NCBI GenBank assembly: GCA_020251025.1
Contig: JADCDI010000042.1
Location: 1-35,432 of the forward strand
DNA: 35,432 bases
Reading direction: 5' to 3'
Origin: Rhodobacter sp.
GTDB lineage: Bacteria > Pseudomonadota > Alphaproteobacteria > Rhodobacterales > Rhodobacteraceae
Positions 10,518 through 18,839 of this stretch are shown here, piece after piece. Made by a program: the position numbers and the translations under genes. The notes under the pieces were generated by a model that saw only the letters and a program-made list of their open reading frames with translations, did not search any database and was not told the origin of the DNA. Each line of letters opens with the position of its first letter. Position 1 is the first letter of the stretch.

Positions 10518-11180
10518 GGATTGTTCTTTTGTTCCTGACTTCAGCGTGATCATGGGTTGGGGCGGGTGCTGCGGCCAGTGCGCGCAGCCCGCCGTGCGGC
10601 GGCGCTCACGCCGCGCGTGACGGGTTCAATGCCGTCGATTGCATCAAAAGGGCCGACGCCGGGTTTACCTGGCAAAGCGCATTGCGGCCGTCTTTCGTGG
10701 CGCCTCACAAGGGTGCAAGGCCGTCTTTCACACACCGTCCGGTGCCCCGGCAGAGGATACCCTGTTCATTCCGTCATGTGGCCTTCGCAAGGTCGTTCAT
10801 CCGCCCGACTTTGCGACAGGGCCTGATCAAAGCCCAGCCTGCGGCGGGCCACGTTTGCGGCTTGATGCGCACTGCCGCGCCCAGGGACAGATGGTGTCGT
10901 CGCCCGTGCGGGTGCCGCCGCAGCAGCGCAGGACGATCATGACAACCTGCCATCATCCTTTCGCCGGGAACCTATCCCAAAGGATAGGATCCTTTCTGAT
11001 GCGGCTTGCCCAGGAAGGGCGCTTGTTCCCGGAATTCAGGCGGCCCAGACAGGCCTCCACACCGGCAGTCCTTCGCACCGAACCCTGCGACATGCCAAGG
11101 CCAGACCCGCAATCCCTGTGGCCCCATCAGGACCCTGATCCATTCGGCAGGTCCGTCGCCGCCTTGCCGCCATGGCCGGG
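10518..11180. other. Gene-poor stretch
   Basis: About 660 bases with no recognisable gene on either strand. A possible reading frame from TTG 10639 has no familiar motif and runs into the antisense of the downstream cysteine protein. An 11-base direct repeat GGCCGTCTTTC occurs at 10686-10696 and 10719-10729. Nested palindromes lie at 10971-10993. Confidence 0.5.
10971..10993. repeat. Nested inverted repeats
   Basis: CCTATCC (10971-10977) pairs with GGATAGG (10982-10988) across a CAAA loop. The overlapping arms AAAGGAT (10979-10985) and ATCCTTT (10989-10995 by direct reading) form a second palindrome. It could be the terminator of the minus-strand DUF6455-type gene, or an alternative-pairing element. 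Confidence 0.4.
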
Positions 11181-11432
11181 TCAGGCCGGGGCGAGGGACT
11201 CGATCCCGGATTTGTTGGGGCAGTAGTCCGGCAGCGGGGGCTGGCGGGCCACTGCCAGCCAGCGAAGGCAGCGGGCGGACTGGCCGCAACTCTGGCAGCG
11301 TCCGACCAACTGCGCAAGCTCGGACCGTGTCAGCCAGCCCTCGACGACCGCTGCGGGCAGGTTTACCCCCGCCAGACGCGCCATGCCCTGTGTCAGACCC
11401 CAAGCTTGCGGGCCTTCCGTAAAGCCGATCAT
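11181..11432 (-). CDS. DUF6455-type small cysteine protein
   Basis: 83 aa. It resembles the DUF6455 family of small Rhodobacterales proteins with no assigned function. Four cysteines are spaced C46-x2-C49-x5-C55-x15-C71 in GRCQSCGQSARCLRWLA and PDYCPNK, a pattern that could bind zinc or an iron-sulfur centre (inference). The start at ATG 11430-11432 is preferred over ATG 11457-11459 because GGGAGG lies 7 bases upstream of it. A perfect FNR box (11487-11500) is centred about 61 bases upstream of this start, so oxygen-dependent expression is likely. The M48 lipoprotein gene lies upstream in the same direction but is separated by this box. Confidence 0.75.
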   Translation of the reverse strand: MIGFTEGPQAWGLTQGMARLAGVNLPAAVVEGWLTRSELAQLVGRCQSCGQSARCLRWLAVARQPPLPDYCPNKSGIESLAPA

Positions 11433-11486
11433 CCCTTGCCCTCCCGTACCGCACCCCATGCTGGAACGGGACGCCCGGTGTGGTCC

Positions 11487-11500
11487 TTGATCCAGATCAA
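11487..11500 (-). promoter_or_regulatory. FNR/FnrL binding site
   Basis: TTGATCCAGATCAA matches the FNR consensus TTGAT-N4-ATCAA at all ten defined positions. It lies between the M48 gene stop (11507) and the DUF6455-type gene, centred ~61 bases before that gene's start. This is compatible with a class II site at -41.5 and a ~20-base leader. Confidence 0.75.
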
Positions 11501-11506
11501 GCAGGC

Positions 11507-12217
11507 TCAGCGAAGGGTCTGCATTGTCTGGACAACCACCTGGTACCGCTGCCCCATCGGCGGGTGCGTGCCCAGGAAGCGGTTGCCCGGGTCGGGCAGG
11601 CGGTTGAAGAACTGTGCGCCGACCAGCGGATCAAACCCGGCGCGCCAGGCGATTTCTGTACCAAGGGCGTCCGCCTCCAGCTCGAACCCCTTGGAAAAGC
11701 GGCGCGCACCAAGTTCGGCACCCATGTCCTGCGCGGCGCGGATCGTGGCCTGATCGCCTCCGCCCAGCGTCGCCAGCGCGCCGGCCACAAGCGCGCCCTG
11801 CATCATTCCGGACTGCTGCCGGGCAATATGGCCGGCGATGTGATGCGCGGTCTCGTGGCCCATGACAAAGGCAAGCTCGTCGGGGTTGCGAATGTCCATC
11901 AAAAGCGGCACGTTGAACGCGATGATGGGGTTGCCCTGATCGTCCAGGGTCTGAAAGGCATTCGGGGACTGTCCGGGGCGGTCGTCAATGGCGATCTGGA
12001 AGCTGCAGGGCACGTTGCGGGTGCGTTCAAGGCAAATCGCCTCGGCCACCGGCACAACGCGGTCAACCACGTCGACAAAGGTGCGGGCTGCCTGTTCCGG
12101 CGTGGGGGCTGCGGCGAACTCGGCCGGGGGCGGGCCACCGCCGGGCGGTGCCATCGGCACCGTGCAGCCGGCCAGACCCGCCGCCGCAATCACCCCGCCA
12201 AGCCAACGTCCAAGCAC
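11507..12217 (-). CDS. M48-family metalloprotease lipoprotein
   Basis: 236 aa from a GTG start. A lipoprotein signal is clear: a basic N-terminus, a hydrophobic stretch, and lipobox LAGC with C18. The predicted mature protein is anchored to a membrane facing the periplasm. The zinc motif HETAH (H121, E122, H125) sits in VMGHETAHHIAGHIARQQ, and the third ligand is probably the Glu in GFELEADALG. The C-terminal stretch THPPMGQRYQVV is typical of the family (HtpX/Oma1/LoiP-like). LoiP and BepA-like members degrade or quality-control envelope proteins, but the substrate here is unknown. The gene is monocistronic by position and divergent from the 78-aa protein gene. Confidence 0.88.
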   Translation of the reverse strand: MLGRWLGGVIAAAGLAGCTVPMAPPGGGPPPAEFAAAPTPEQAARTFVDVVDRVVPVAEAICLERTRNVPCSFQIAIDDRPGQSPNAFQTLDDQGNPIIAFNVPLLMDIRNPDELAFVMGHETAHHIAGHIARQQSGMMQGALVAGALATLGGGDQATIRAAQDMGAELGARRFSKGFELEADALGTEIAWRAGFDPLVGAQFFNRLPDPGNRFLGTHPPMGQRYQVVVQTMQTLR

Positions 12218-12309
12218 GCCCGCGTTTCCCCGCCCAAACCTGCTTTACGGTAGCGCGGTCGCCTCGTGGATGCATCCCCTTCACGGTGATTTGCACAAAG
12301 GTTTGCCCA

Positions 12310-12338
12310 TTGGGCCGGGCCGCCGGGCCGCGTAAGCT
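12310..12338 (+). promoter_or_regulatory. Putative promoter, leaderless type
   Basis: TTGGGC (12310-12315) and TAAGCT (12333-12338) are 17 bases apart, and the -10-like box ends 6 bases before ATG 12345. There is no Shine-Dalgarno, so a leaderless transcript is possible. Confidence 0.35.
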
Positions 12339-12344
12339 GCGCCC

Positions 12345-12581
12345 ATGTTCACCATCGAGCATGATTTCGACGCGACCGTGATCACCCTTGTTGACGAGGG
12401 TGGGCCCAGGCTTGAGGAAGACGTGATCATCCTGGCCTTTGAGGATTGCGTGACCGTCGGGCAGTTCGACCCGCGCCGGGACGAGGTGGTGAAGATCACC
12501 CTGTCGAACGCGCAGCTGAGCGAACTGGCGGCGGCACTGAACCTGCCGGAGGGCAGTTACCGGCTGGCGAAAAAGGCGTAG
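12345..12581 (+). CDS. Conserved-looking 78-aa protein, function unknown
   Basis: A compact acidic protein that begins MFTIEHDFDATVITLVDEGG and ends LAAALNLPEGSYRLAKKA. No signal peptide, membrane segment or catalytic motif is visible. The N-terminal half looks like beta-strands and the C-terminal LSNAQLSELAAALNLPEG like a helix plus loop. It resembles small hypothetical proteins of Rhodobacterales as I remember them, though this could not be checked. Codon use matches that of neighbouring genes. It stands alone, divergent from the M48 lipoprotein gene. No function is proposed. Confidence 0.75.
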   Translation: MFTIEHDFDATVITLVDEGGPRLEEDVIILAFEDCVTVGQFDPRRDEVVKITLSNAQLSELAAALNLPEGSYRLAKKA

Positions 12582-13756
12582 GCAGAGGCAGGACGAAGAT
12601 CGTCTGGCGGTGCCGGTCGGTCTGGCCAATGTCGGCGGTTTTGCAAGGCAAACAGACCGGTGCAGCCGACGTTTGGGCGGATCATTCCCTGCACCGGGCG
12701 CGTTTCGGAAATGTCCGGATCCCGGCCGCACCCTTCAGGGTTAATGCGGTATGCCAGCCGCCTGACAGGATCGCCGGACCGGGGCCTGCGGACGGCGAGG
12801 CAGCCGTCCTTTTGCATCCTGCCGGCAAAGGGCAGGCGTCGGTCAAGCTGAGCTTCGATGTCATGGATGGTACCGCGTTCTGTCTTGCGGCCCTGCAGGA
12901 AGGTCTGGCCCCCGGTCCCAGGGATCAGGCATCAGGCAGGCGGAGTTGTGTTCGCCAACGCCCGGGGTCCGTCAAACACCTTTGCATCCGTCTCCGGCCG
13001 GGCGTCTGCGCTGGCTGATCTATCCCGGAATGCGCATGGCGGCGGATGTCCGGCGCGCTTTGTCACGATCAGGGAAAGGCTCTGCAGGCCTAACGCGCTG
13101 CAGGACCCGAAAGCAAAGGTGCGGTGACCCTTTTGCGGTTCCGGATGCCAAAGGGCATGGCACCCTCGGGCAGGGTTAAGGGGCCGCCCTGCGTGCAAGT
13201 GCCGCGGCGGGACACCACCCCACTTGCGCCTGCAAACTCCGTCACGGCGCGCTTGGCGTTGCAGCCTGATACCGGCCACGCCGACCCCCTTTGCTTCACC
13301 CGCAGCACCCTGCCCCGCCCGCTCATGCCCCGCCCCGGCACGGCCATGGGGGAAGCGGGGCAGCCGGGTTCGCCGCCGCCAGCCGTTCCGGATGCCCGGG
13401 GATGCCCGCGCACCAAAGGGCACCGGCTGGCATATCCGCAAAAGGCGCGCCCGCCCCGGTGCGCTTTGCCCATGCTTGTGTGACCTGGCCCGCCCTGCCC
13501 GGCCGGATTTGCGCAGCAAAGGCACGGCACCTTCCCGTTGCGAACGGCATCGGCACGGTTGATGCCCGTGCAAGCCCCGGCTTGATCTGCGCTATCGCGC
13601 AGGTCAATCAAGATAAGGCACTTCTGCGCGCCCGGACCAGGACCGGTCAGCCCGAACGCACGTTTTCCGCCGTGACCGGGACTGATCGCCGCAGCAACCG
13701 GGGCGCGGAAGGACGGCTTTCGCGCCGGAATGCGCGCCTTCTGCGATGCACGCCTT
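12582..13756. other. Gene-free stretch of about 1.2 kb
   Basis: No convincing gene on either strand. Several open frames exist (for example on the minus strand 13090-13812), but they lack recognisable domains, consistent start signals or normal residue composition. The stretch separates the 78-aa protein gene from ppsA, and part of it could be the ppsA 3' region. An inverted repeat at 13581-13612 stands out. Confidence 0.5.
13581..13612. repeat. Inverted repeat with FNR-like half sites
   Basis: CTTGATCTGCGC (13581-13592) and GCGCAGGTCAATCAAG (13597-13612) are imperfect reverse complements around TATC, differing by a 4-base insertion. Each arm carries a TTGAT half site, but the spacing does not fit an FNR box. 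It could be the ppsA terminator or an operator. Confidence 0.35.
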
Positions 13757-16171
13757 TCAGCCTTTGGGCACCGCATTGCCTGGGCCTGCCACCCCTTCGG
13801 CACGGGCGACATGGCGTTTCACGGCGACAAAGCTGTCCGGCGACACCGAGATCGAGTCGATCCCGGCCTTGACCAGCAGTCCGGCGAAGGCCGGGTCATT
13901 GCTGGGCGCCTGACCGCACAGCCCGACCTTGGCACCAGCCTTGTGGGCGCGCGCGATCAGGCTTTCGATCATCCACAGCACCGCCGGATCGGATTCGTCG
14001 AAAAGTGCGGCCAGCTCCTCTGAGTCGCGATCAACCCCCAGGGTCAGTTGCGTCAGGTCGTTCGATCCGATCGAAAACCCGTCGAACCGTCTGGCGAAGT
14101 CTTCCGCCAGAATGACGTTGGCCGGAATCTCGCCCATCACATAAACCTCAAGCCCGTCCACACCCCGCTTCAGCCCGTGCTTTTCCATCACCTGCAGCAC
14201 CCTGTCCGCCTCAATCGGGGTGCGGCAGAACGGGATCATCACCACGACATTGTCAAAACCCATCTCCTTTCGCAGGCGCAGGATCGCCCTGCATTCCAGT
14301 GCAAAGCCTTCTTCGTACTGCGGCGAGTAATAGCGCGACGCCCCGCGCAGGCCAATCATCGGGTTTTCCTCGTGGGGCTCAAACTCGCGCCCGCCCAGAA
14401 GTTCGGCATATTCGTTGGTCTTGAAATCGCTCATCCGCACGATGACCGGTCTGGGGTAGACGGCCGCCGCAATCTGCGACAGGCCCCGCGCCAGGTTGTC
14501 GACAAAGAACCCGGTCTTGTCGGTATAGCCCTTGGTCATCCTGGCGATTTCGGCCTTGGCGGCCTGGTCCTTCAACCGGTCGAAATGCACCAGGGCCATC
14601 GGATGAACCTTGATCGCGTTGTTGATGACAAACTCCATCCGCGCCAGTCCGACGCCGTCACAGGGCAGCCGCCACCAGCGGAACGCAGCCGAAGGATTCG
14701 CCATGTTCAGCATGATCTGTGTTCTGGTCTTCGGCAGATCGTCGATCCGCAGGTCTTCGACATCGATCTGGGCAATTCCTTCGAAGATCACGCCTTCGCC
14801 ACCGCCCGCGCAGGATACGGTGACCTCCTGTTCATCATGCAGGATCTGGGTGGCCGTGCCGGTGCCCACGATTGCCGGCAGGCCCAGCTCCCGGCTGACA
14901 ATCGCGGCATGGCTGGTGCGCCCGCCATGATCGGTCACAATGGCCGAGGCGCGTTTCATGATGGGCACCCAGTCAGGATCGGTGGTCGAGGTGACAAGGA
15001 TCGAGCCGTCGACAAAGCGGTCGATGTCCCTCGCGCTTTCGATGATGCAGACCCGTCCCGCAGCAACGGCACTGCCAACGCTGAGCCCGCTGAGCAGCGT
15101 CTTGCCCGCCTTTCTGACCGTGTAGGATTTGATCGCCCCCGCATCGGCGCGCGATTGCACCGTTTCGGGGCGGGCCTGCACGATGAACAACTCTCCCGTG
15201 TCGCCGTCGCGGGCCCATTCCATGTCCATGGGCTGGCCGTAATGGGTCTCGATCGTCACCGCCATTCGCGCCAGTTCAAGGATCTCGGCATCGCTCAGCA
15301 CCCAGGCCGCGCGTTCGGCCTTTGACGTCGGCACGTTGCGCGTCTCGCCGCCCTCGCGGTTGGCATAGATCATCTTGATTTCCTTTGCGCCCAGCCGTTT
15401 CCCGACAATCGGTGTCACGTCCCGCGCATCAAGGAAGGGCTTGTAGACCTGGTATTCATCGGGGTTTACCGCGCCCTGAACCACATTTTCGCCCAAGCCC
15501 CAGGCCGCGTTGATCAGGGCGATCCTGTCAAATCCGCTTTCGGTATCGATCGAGAACATCACGCCCGAACCGCCGGTATCCGACCGGACCATCCGCTGCA
15601 CCCCGATCGACAGCGCGACCTTGGCGTGGCCGAACCCCTTCATCTGGCGATAGCTGATCGCCCTGTCCGTGAAAAGCGAGGCATAGCAGCGCTGGCAGGC
15701 GGTCAGCACGGCCTTTTCCCCGCGCACGTTCAGGTAGGTTTCCTGCTGACCGGCGAAGCTGGCATCGGGCAGATCCTCGGCCGTGGCGCTGGAGCGAACG
15801 GCAACCGGCAGGTCCGCCACCCCGGCCCGGGCCGACAGGTCGCGGTAGCTTTGCAGAATGTCCGCCTCGATCCCGGCGGGCCAGTTCCCGGCAAGGATCA
15901 TGGCGCGCACCCGGGACCCCGCCTCGTGCAGGGTAATCCTGTGATCCTGCCATTGACCGATCACGTCATCGATGCGGGCATCAAGCCCGTTGGCGGTCAG
16001 GAAGGTGCGATAGGCATCCGCCGTGGTCGCAAAGCCCGATGGCACCCGGATACCCTTCTGGCCCAGTTGCCGGACCATTTCGCCAAGGGAACTGTTCTTG
16101 CCACCGACCAGTGCAACATCCCCTCGGGTCAGCTCTTCGAACCACATGACGTTCACGCGCTTCCCCGTCAT
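13757..16171 (-). CDS. ppsA: Phosphoenolpyruvate synthase
   Basis: 804 aa from ATG 16169-16171, the usual PpsA length (about 790-810). PpsA converts pyruvate, ATP and water to PEP, AMP and phosphate in gluconeogenesis. The ATP-grasp domain is intact: ALVGGKNSSLGEM, VAVRSSATAEDLPDASFAGQ, SIDTESGF and IVQARPETV. The phospho-histidine is H421 in DHGGRTSHAAIVSRE. The PEP/pyruvate barrel includes GVGLARMEF, ENPMIGLRGASRY, GSNDLTQLTLGVDRD and catalytic C752 in GLCGQAPSND. The frame stays open upstream to 16243, but homology begins after 16171 and the FNR box lies in between. It is divergent from the 120-aa protein gene. Confidence 0.96.
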   Translation of the reverse strand: MTGKRVNVMWFEELTRGDVALVGGKNSSLGEMVRQLGQKGIRVPSGFATTADAYRTFLTANGLDARIDDVIGQWQDHRITLHEAGSRVRAMILAGNWPAGIEADILQSYRDLSARAGVADLPVAVRSSATAEDLPDASFAGQQETYLNVRGEKAVLTACQRCYASLFTDRAISYRQMKGFGHAKVALSIGVQRMVRSDTGGSGVMFSIDTESGFDRIALINAAWGLGENVVQGAVNPDEYQVYKPFLDARDVTPIVGKRLGAKEIKMIYANREGGETRNVPTSKAERAAWVLSDAEILELARMAVTIETHYGQPMDMEWARDGDTGELFIVQARPETVQSRADAGAIKSYTVRKAGKTLLSGLSVGSAVAAGRVCIIESARDIDRFVDGSILVTSTTDPDWVPIMKRASAIVTDHGGRTSHAAIVSRELGLPAIVGTGTATQILHDEQEVTVSCAGGGEGVIFEGIAQIDVEDLRIDDLPKTRTQIMLNMANPSAAFRWWRLPCDGVGLARMEFVINNAIKVHPMALVHFDRLKDQAAKAEIARMTKGYTDKTGFFVDNLARGLSQIAAAVYPRPVIVRMSDFKTNEYAELLGGREFEPHEENPMIGLRGASRYYSPQYEEGFALECRAILRLRKEMGFDNVVVMIPFCRTPIEADRVLQVMEKHGLKRGVDGLEVYVMGEIPANVILAEDFARRFDGFSIGSNDLTQLTLGVDRDSEELAALFDESDPAVLWMIESLIARAHKAGAKVGLCGQAPSNDPAFAGLLVKAGIDSISVSPDSFVAVKRHVARAEGVAGPGNAVPKG

Positions 16172-16233
16172 CCCGGCCCCCCATCCCTGAGACTTTGAAG
16201 GCCTCAGTATGACCCCCCCGGTTCCTTGCTGCC

Positions 16234-16247
16234 TTGATATCAATCAA
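16234..16247. promoter_or_regulatory. FNR/FnrL binding site between divergent genes
   Basis: TTGATATCAATCAA fits TTGAT-N4-ATCAA at all ten defined positions. It is centred about 60 bases before the + gene at 16301 and about 70 before the ppsA start, so it could serve either or both. Confidence 0.75.
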
Positions 16248-16300
16248 ACGGCGGCCCGCGCTGTTGTGGTACACCTCCGCTGGCGGGGCAGGGGCGTGAC

Positions 16301-16663
16301 ATGATCAATTCCCGGATTGAACGGCTGATCGGGGAGGCAGAGGGTGCGGCCCAGTTGGACAGCGCCATGCTGGAGCGCGCCGCCGATGTCCTGCGCCGGG
16401 TCTTTCCGGAAGCAGACCTGCCGGTTGCGGCACCCTCTGATCCGGTCGGGCAGGCCCTGCATCTGGTTGAAGCGTTTCTGCCGACCTGGACGATCCGGCT
16501 TACCGGCAATGCGACCGGGCCGGACGGCCACTGGCACTGTTCGCTGCGGGAAAGCCCGGGCAGCGATGAAGACGAGTTGATCGGCTTCGGCTCCGGTCGC
16601 GTTATCGGCCTGGCGGTGGTTGCCGCCTTGCTGCGCGTGGCGCGCGCAAGGGCGGCGCACTGA
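16301..16663 (+). CDS. 120-aa protein of unknown function
   Basis: It begins MINSRIERLIGEAEGAAQLD and has a helical N-terminal half. A beta-rich part with TWTIRLTG and HWHCSLRESPGSDEDELIGF leads to a C-terminal helix, VIGLAVVAALLRVARARAA. The order of a Trp-containing strand, acidic turn, G-x-G and terminal LAL-AALLRA-like helix recalls the phage-related alpha-beta-alpha sandwich proteins, but that link is tentative. There is no signal peptide. It is divergent from ppsA, with a perfect FNR box ~60 bases upstream of its ATG. A short TACACC near the expected -10 position fits FNR activation. No function is assigned. Confidence 0.65.
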   Translation: MINSRIERLIGEAEGAAQLDSAMLERAADVLRRVFPEADLPVAAPSDPVGQALHLVEAFLPTWTIRLTGNATGPDGHWHCSLRESPGSDEDELIGFGSGRVIGLAVVAALLRVARARAAH

Positions 16664-16890
16664 TGCAGGCCCCGTCCGGGGTCCGGCGGTGCCCCGGCCG
16701 AAAGGAACCGCGCATCACCCGCCGCGCCGCCGCCCATCTTCATCCCAGGACCGAAAGACTCAAGGAACCGGAGGCGGGGGCAAGGGCGGGAAGACCATTC
16801 GCCGCCGCGCCGATGCCCGGGGGCGGCGCAAGGTCGCCGCTTCGGGCGGAAAGCCAGGCGGGCCATTGCGGCCAGCATGAGCCGGGTTCA

Positions 16891-17150
16891 AACGGGTGCT
16901 GAAACAGCAATCCGACCGCTTGCCTGCCGGGAAAATCCTTCCGGGTCCGGGGAAAGGGATTGCAACGGGGGCGGGTGCTGGCCGGGGCTGTTGCCCCCCG
17001 GCCGGGCAAGGGGCAGCGTGGCGCTGTGGCAGGGGCCATCGCCCCTGCCGGGATGCGCAAGGCGCGCGCAGGCGGATGGGTGCCCGCTTTCCGGCCGGGC
17101 AGCCCGTGCTGCCGGAATCTTTCCGGCACCCGGTTCAAGGGCATACTCCG
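16891..17150 (+). repeat. Dispersed GC-rich repeat, copy B
   Basis: Intergenic repeat related to copy C (30690-31010) along its whole length. It opens with a small hairpin (TGCTG 16897-16901, CAGCA 16905-16909), then shares TTGCCTGCCGG and TCCGGGGAAAGGGATTGC with C. A GC stem follows near 16979-17004, then the hairpin GGCAGGGGC (17028-17036) with GCCCCTGCC (17041-17049), then GGTGCCCGCTTT-like sequence. The two middle hairpins are shared with copies A and D, while the outer parts are specific to B and C. It lies between the 120-aa protein gene and mtnP. Confidence 0.8.
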
Positions 17151-17205
17151 GCCCTGTCAAGCCTGCGCAAGATCGTGAAAAGAACTGACACACAGCCGCA
17201 TTCCG

Positions 17206-17235
17206 TTGGCCAGACCGGGCGAACCCGGTTAGTCT
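17206..17235 (+). promoter_or_regulatory. Putative mtnP promoter
   Basis: TTGGCC (17206-17211) and TAGTCT (17230-17235) are 18 bases apart, which would give a leader of about 20 bases before ATG 17262 that contains AGGGG. Confidence 0.35.
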
Positions 17236-17261
17236 TGCCCCGCAACATCAAGGGGCCGGCC

Positions 17262-18137
17262 ATGCAGACAGGAACCATGATCGGCGTCATCGGCGGATCG
17301 GGCCTGTACCGGATCGACGGGCTGCAGGGTGCCCGCTGGATCACGGTGACCACCCCCTGGGGGGATCCGTCTGACCAGGTGCTGGTCGGGCAGCTTGACG
17401 GCATTGCGATGGCCTTCCTGCCGCGCCACGGGCGGGGGCATGTCCTTTCCCCGACCGAGGTGCCCTACCGCGCCAATATCGATGCCATGAAACGCCTGGG
17501 CGTGACCGACCTGATCTCGGTCTCGGCCTGCGGCTCTTTGCGCGAGGGCTTTGCGCCGGGCGACTTCGTGATTGTGGACCAGTTCATCGACCGCACCTTC
17601 GCCCGCGAAAAATCCTTTTTCGGAACCGGCTGTGTCGCCCATGTCAGCCTGGCGCATCCCACCTGCCCCCGGCTGGGCGCGGCCTGCGCCGGGGCGGCGC
17701 GGGCCGAAGGCATCACGCTGCATCAGGGCGGCACCTATCTGTGCATGGAGGGCCCCCAGTTTTCCACGCTGGCCGAATCGCGGATGTATCGCGGCTGGGG
17801 CTGCGACCTGATCGGGATGACCAACATGCCCGAGGCCAAACTGGCGCGCGAGGCCGAGCTGTGCTATGCATCTGTCGCGATGGTGACGGATTACGATTGC
17901 TGGCACCCCGGCCATGATGCGGTGGATGTGGCGCAGGTCATTGCCGTGCTGGCCGGCAATGCCGCCCGCGCAGGCGGCATGCTGGCACGCCTGCCCGCCC
18001 TTCTTGGGCAAAACCGCACCCCCTGTCCGCATGGCTGCGACCGCGCGCTCGACTTTGCCCTGATGACCGCGCCCGACCGGCGCGATCCGGCGCTGCTGGC
18101 AAAGCTGGATGCCGTCGCAGGCCGCGTGCTGGGATAG
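17262..18137 (+). CDS. mtnP: S-methyl-5'-thioadenosine phosphorylase
   Basis: 291 aa, the normal length for the family. It phosphorolyses methylthioadenosine (from polyamine synthesis) to adenine and 5-methylthioribose-1-phosphate. Family motifs are present: IGVIGGSGLY at 7-16, PRHGRGHVLSPTEVPYRANI, SACGSLREGFAPGDFVIVDQFIDRT, GGTYLCMEGPQFSTLAESRMYR, GMTNMPEAKLAREAELCYA and the TDYDCWHP base-binding stretch. ATG 17262 is chosen because AGGGG lies 6 bases upstream. A second ATG at 17277 has a Shine-Dalgarno too close to use. The adjacent apt gene would recycle the adenine product, so the two form a salvage pair. Confidence 0.95.
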   Translation: MQTGTMIGVIGGSGLYRIDGLQGARWITVTTPWGDPSDQVLVGQLDGIAMAFLPRHGRGHVLSPTEVPYRANIDAMKRLGVTDLISVSACGSLREGFAPGDFVIVDQFIDRTFAREKSFFGTGCVAHVSLAHPTCPRLGAACAGAARAEGITLHQGGTYLCMEGPQFSTLAESRMYRGWGCDLIGMTNMPEAKLAREAELCYASVAMVTDYDCWHPGHDAVDVAQVIAVLAGNAARAGGMLARLPALLGQNRTPCPHGCDRALDFALMTAPDRRDPALLAKLDAVAGRVLG

Positions 18138-18188
18138 CGCGCCCGCGTCTGTCCGCTTTCCGCTGTCGAACAAGGCAAAGACCGACCC

Positions 18189-18722
18189 ATGAAAAAGACT
18201 GTCAAAGACTATATCCGTACCATCGTCGATTTCCCGCACGACGGAATCCTGTTCCGCGACGTGACCACGCTTTTTTCCGATGCGCGCGGCTTTCGCATGG
18301 CAATCGACCAGTTGCTCACGCCCTATGCCGGGCTGCGGATCGACAAGGTGGCCGGGCTTGAGGCGCGCGGCTTCATCCTGGGCGGGGCGGTGGCGCATCA
18401 GCTTTCGACCGGCTTCGTGCCGATCCGCAAGAAGGGCAAGCTGCCCGGACGGACCATCGCGCAAAGCTATACCCTGGAATACGGCGAAGCGGTGGTCGAG
18501 GTGCATGACGATGCCATGCAACCCGGCGAAACCGTGCTGCTTGTCGATGACCTTCTGGCCACCGGCGGCACCGCCGAGGCCGGTATCCGCCTGATCGAGC
18601 GGCTGGGGGCGCAGGTCATCGGCTGCGCCTTTGTCGTGGACCTGCCCGATCTTGGCGGGCGCACCAGACTGGAAGCGATGGGAATGGAAGTGCACGCGCT
18701 TTGCGCCTTTGACGGGCACTGA
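18189..18722 (+). CDS. apt: Adenine phosphoribosyltransferase
   Basis: 177 aa, the standard length. Apt converts adenine and PRPP to AMP. The PRPP-binding motif [14 protein letters not shown] is at residues 116-129. Upstream, [15 protein letters not shown] and [15 protein letters not shown] are the usual adenine-binding and type I PRTase features, and [10 protein letters not shown] is the flexible loop. The start ATG is 51 bases after the mtnP stop in the same direction, so co-transcription is likely. The product of MtnP (adenine) is the substrate here. Hairpins follow in the convergent region with the FAD oxidase gene. Confidence 0.96.
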   Translation: MKKTVKDYIRTIVDFPHDGILFRDVTTLFSDARGFRMAIDQLLTPYAGLRIDKVAGLEARGFILGGAVAHQLSTGFVPIRKKGKLPGRTIAQSYTLEYGEAVVEVHDDAMQPGETVLLVDDLLATGGTAEAGIRLIERLGAQVIGCAFVVDLPDLGGRTRLEAMGMEVHALCAFDGH

Positions 18723-18782
18723 AGGTTCAATTCCGGTCCCGCGCTAACACTTTGGCAATCGAATCGGCCTAGCTCTGACGGG

Positions 18783-18801
18783 GTCCGGCAGATCACCGGA
18801 C
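18783..18801. terminator. Small hairpin after apt
   Basis: GTCCGG (18783-18788) pairs with CCGGAC (18796-18801) across a 7-base loop in the convergent intergenic region. Confidence 0.35.
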
Positions 18802-18839
18802 GACACTCGCACCATGTTGTAACCCCACACTCCCAAAGT

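Noticed and set aside
10639-11226. 195-aa plus-strand frame
   Set aside because: Starts with TTG without a Shine-Dalgarno, is antisense to the end of the cysteine-protein gene, and shows no family features.
13090-13812. 240-aa minus-strand frame before ppsA
   Set aside because: It overlaps the true ppsA C-terminus in another frame and shows no recognisable motif or codon bias.
16740-17144. Minus-strand frame across repeat copy B resembling one across copy C
   Set aside because: The similarity (GRQA-GLLFQ, KAGT-PP) follows from the DNA repeat itself; there is no start signal and no plausible protein.
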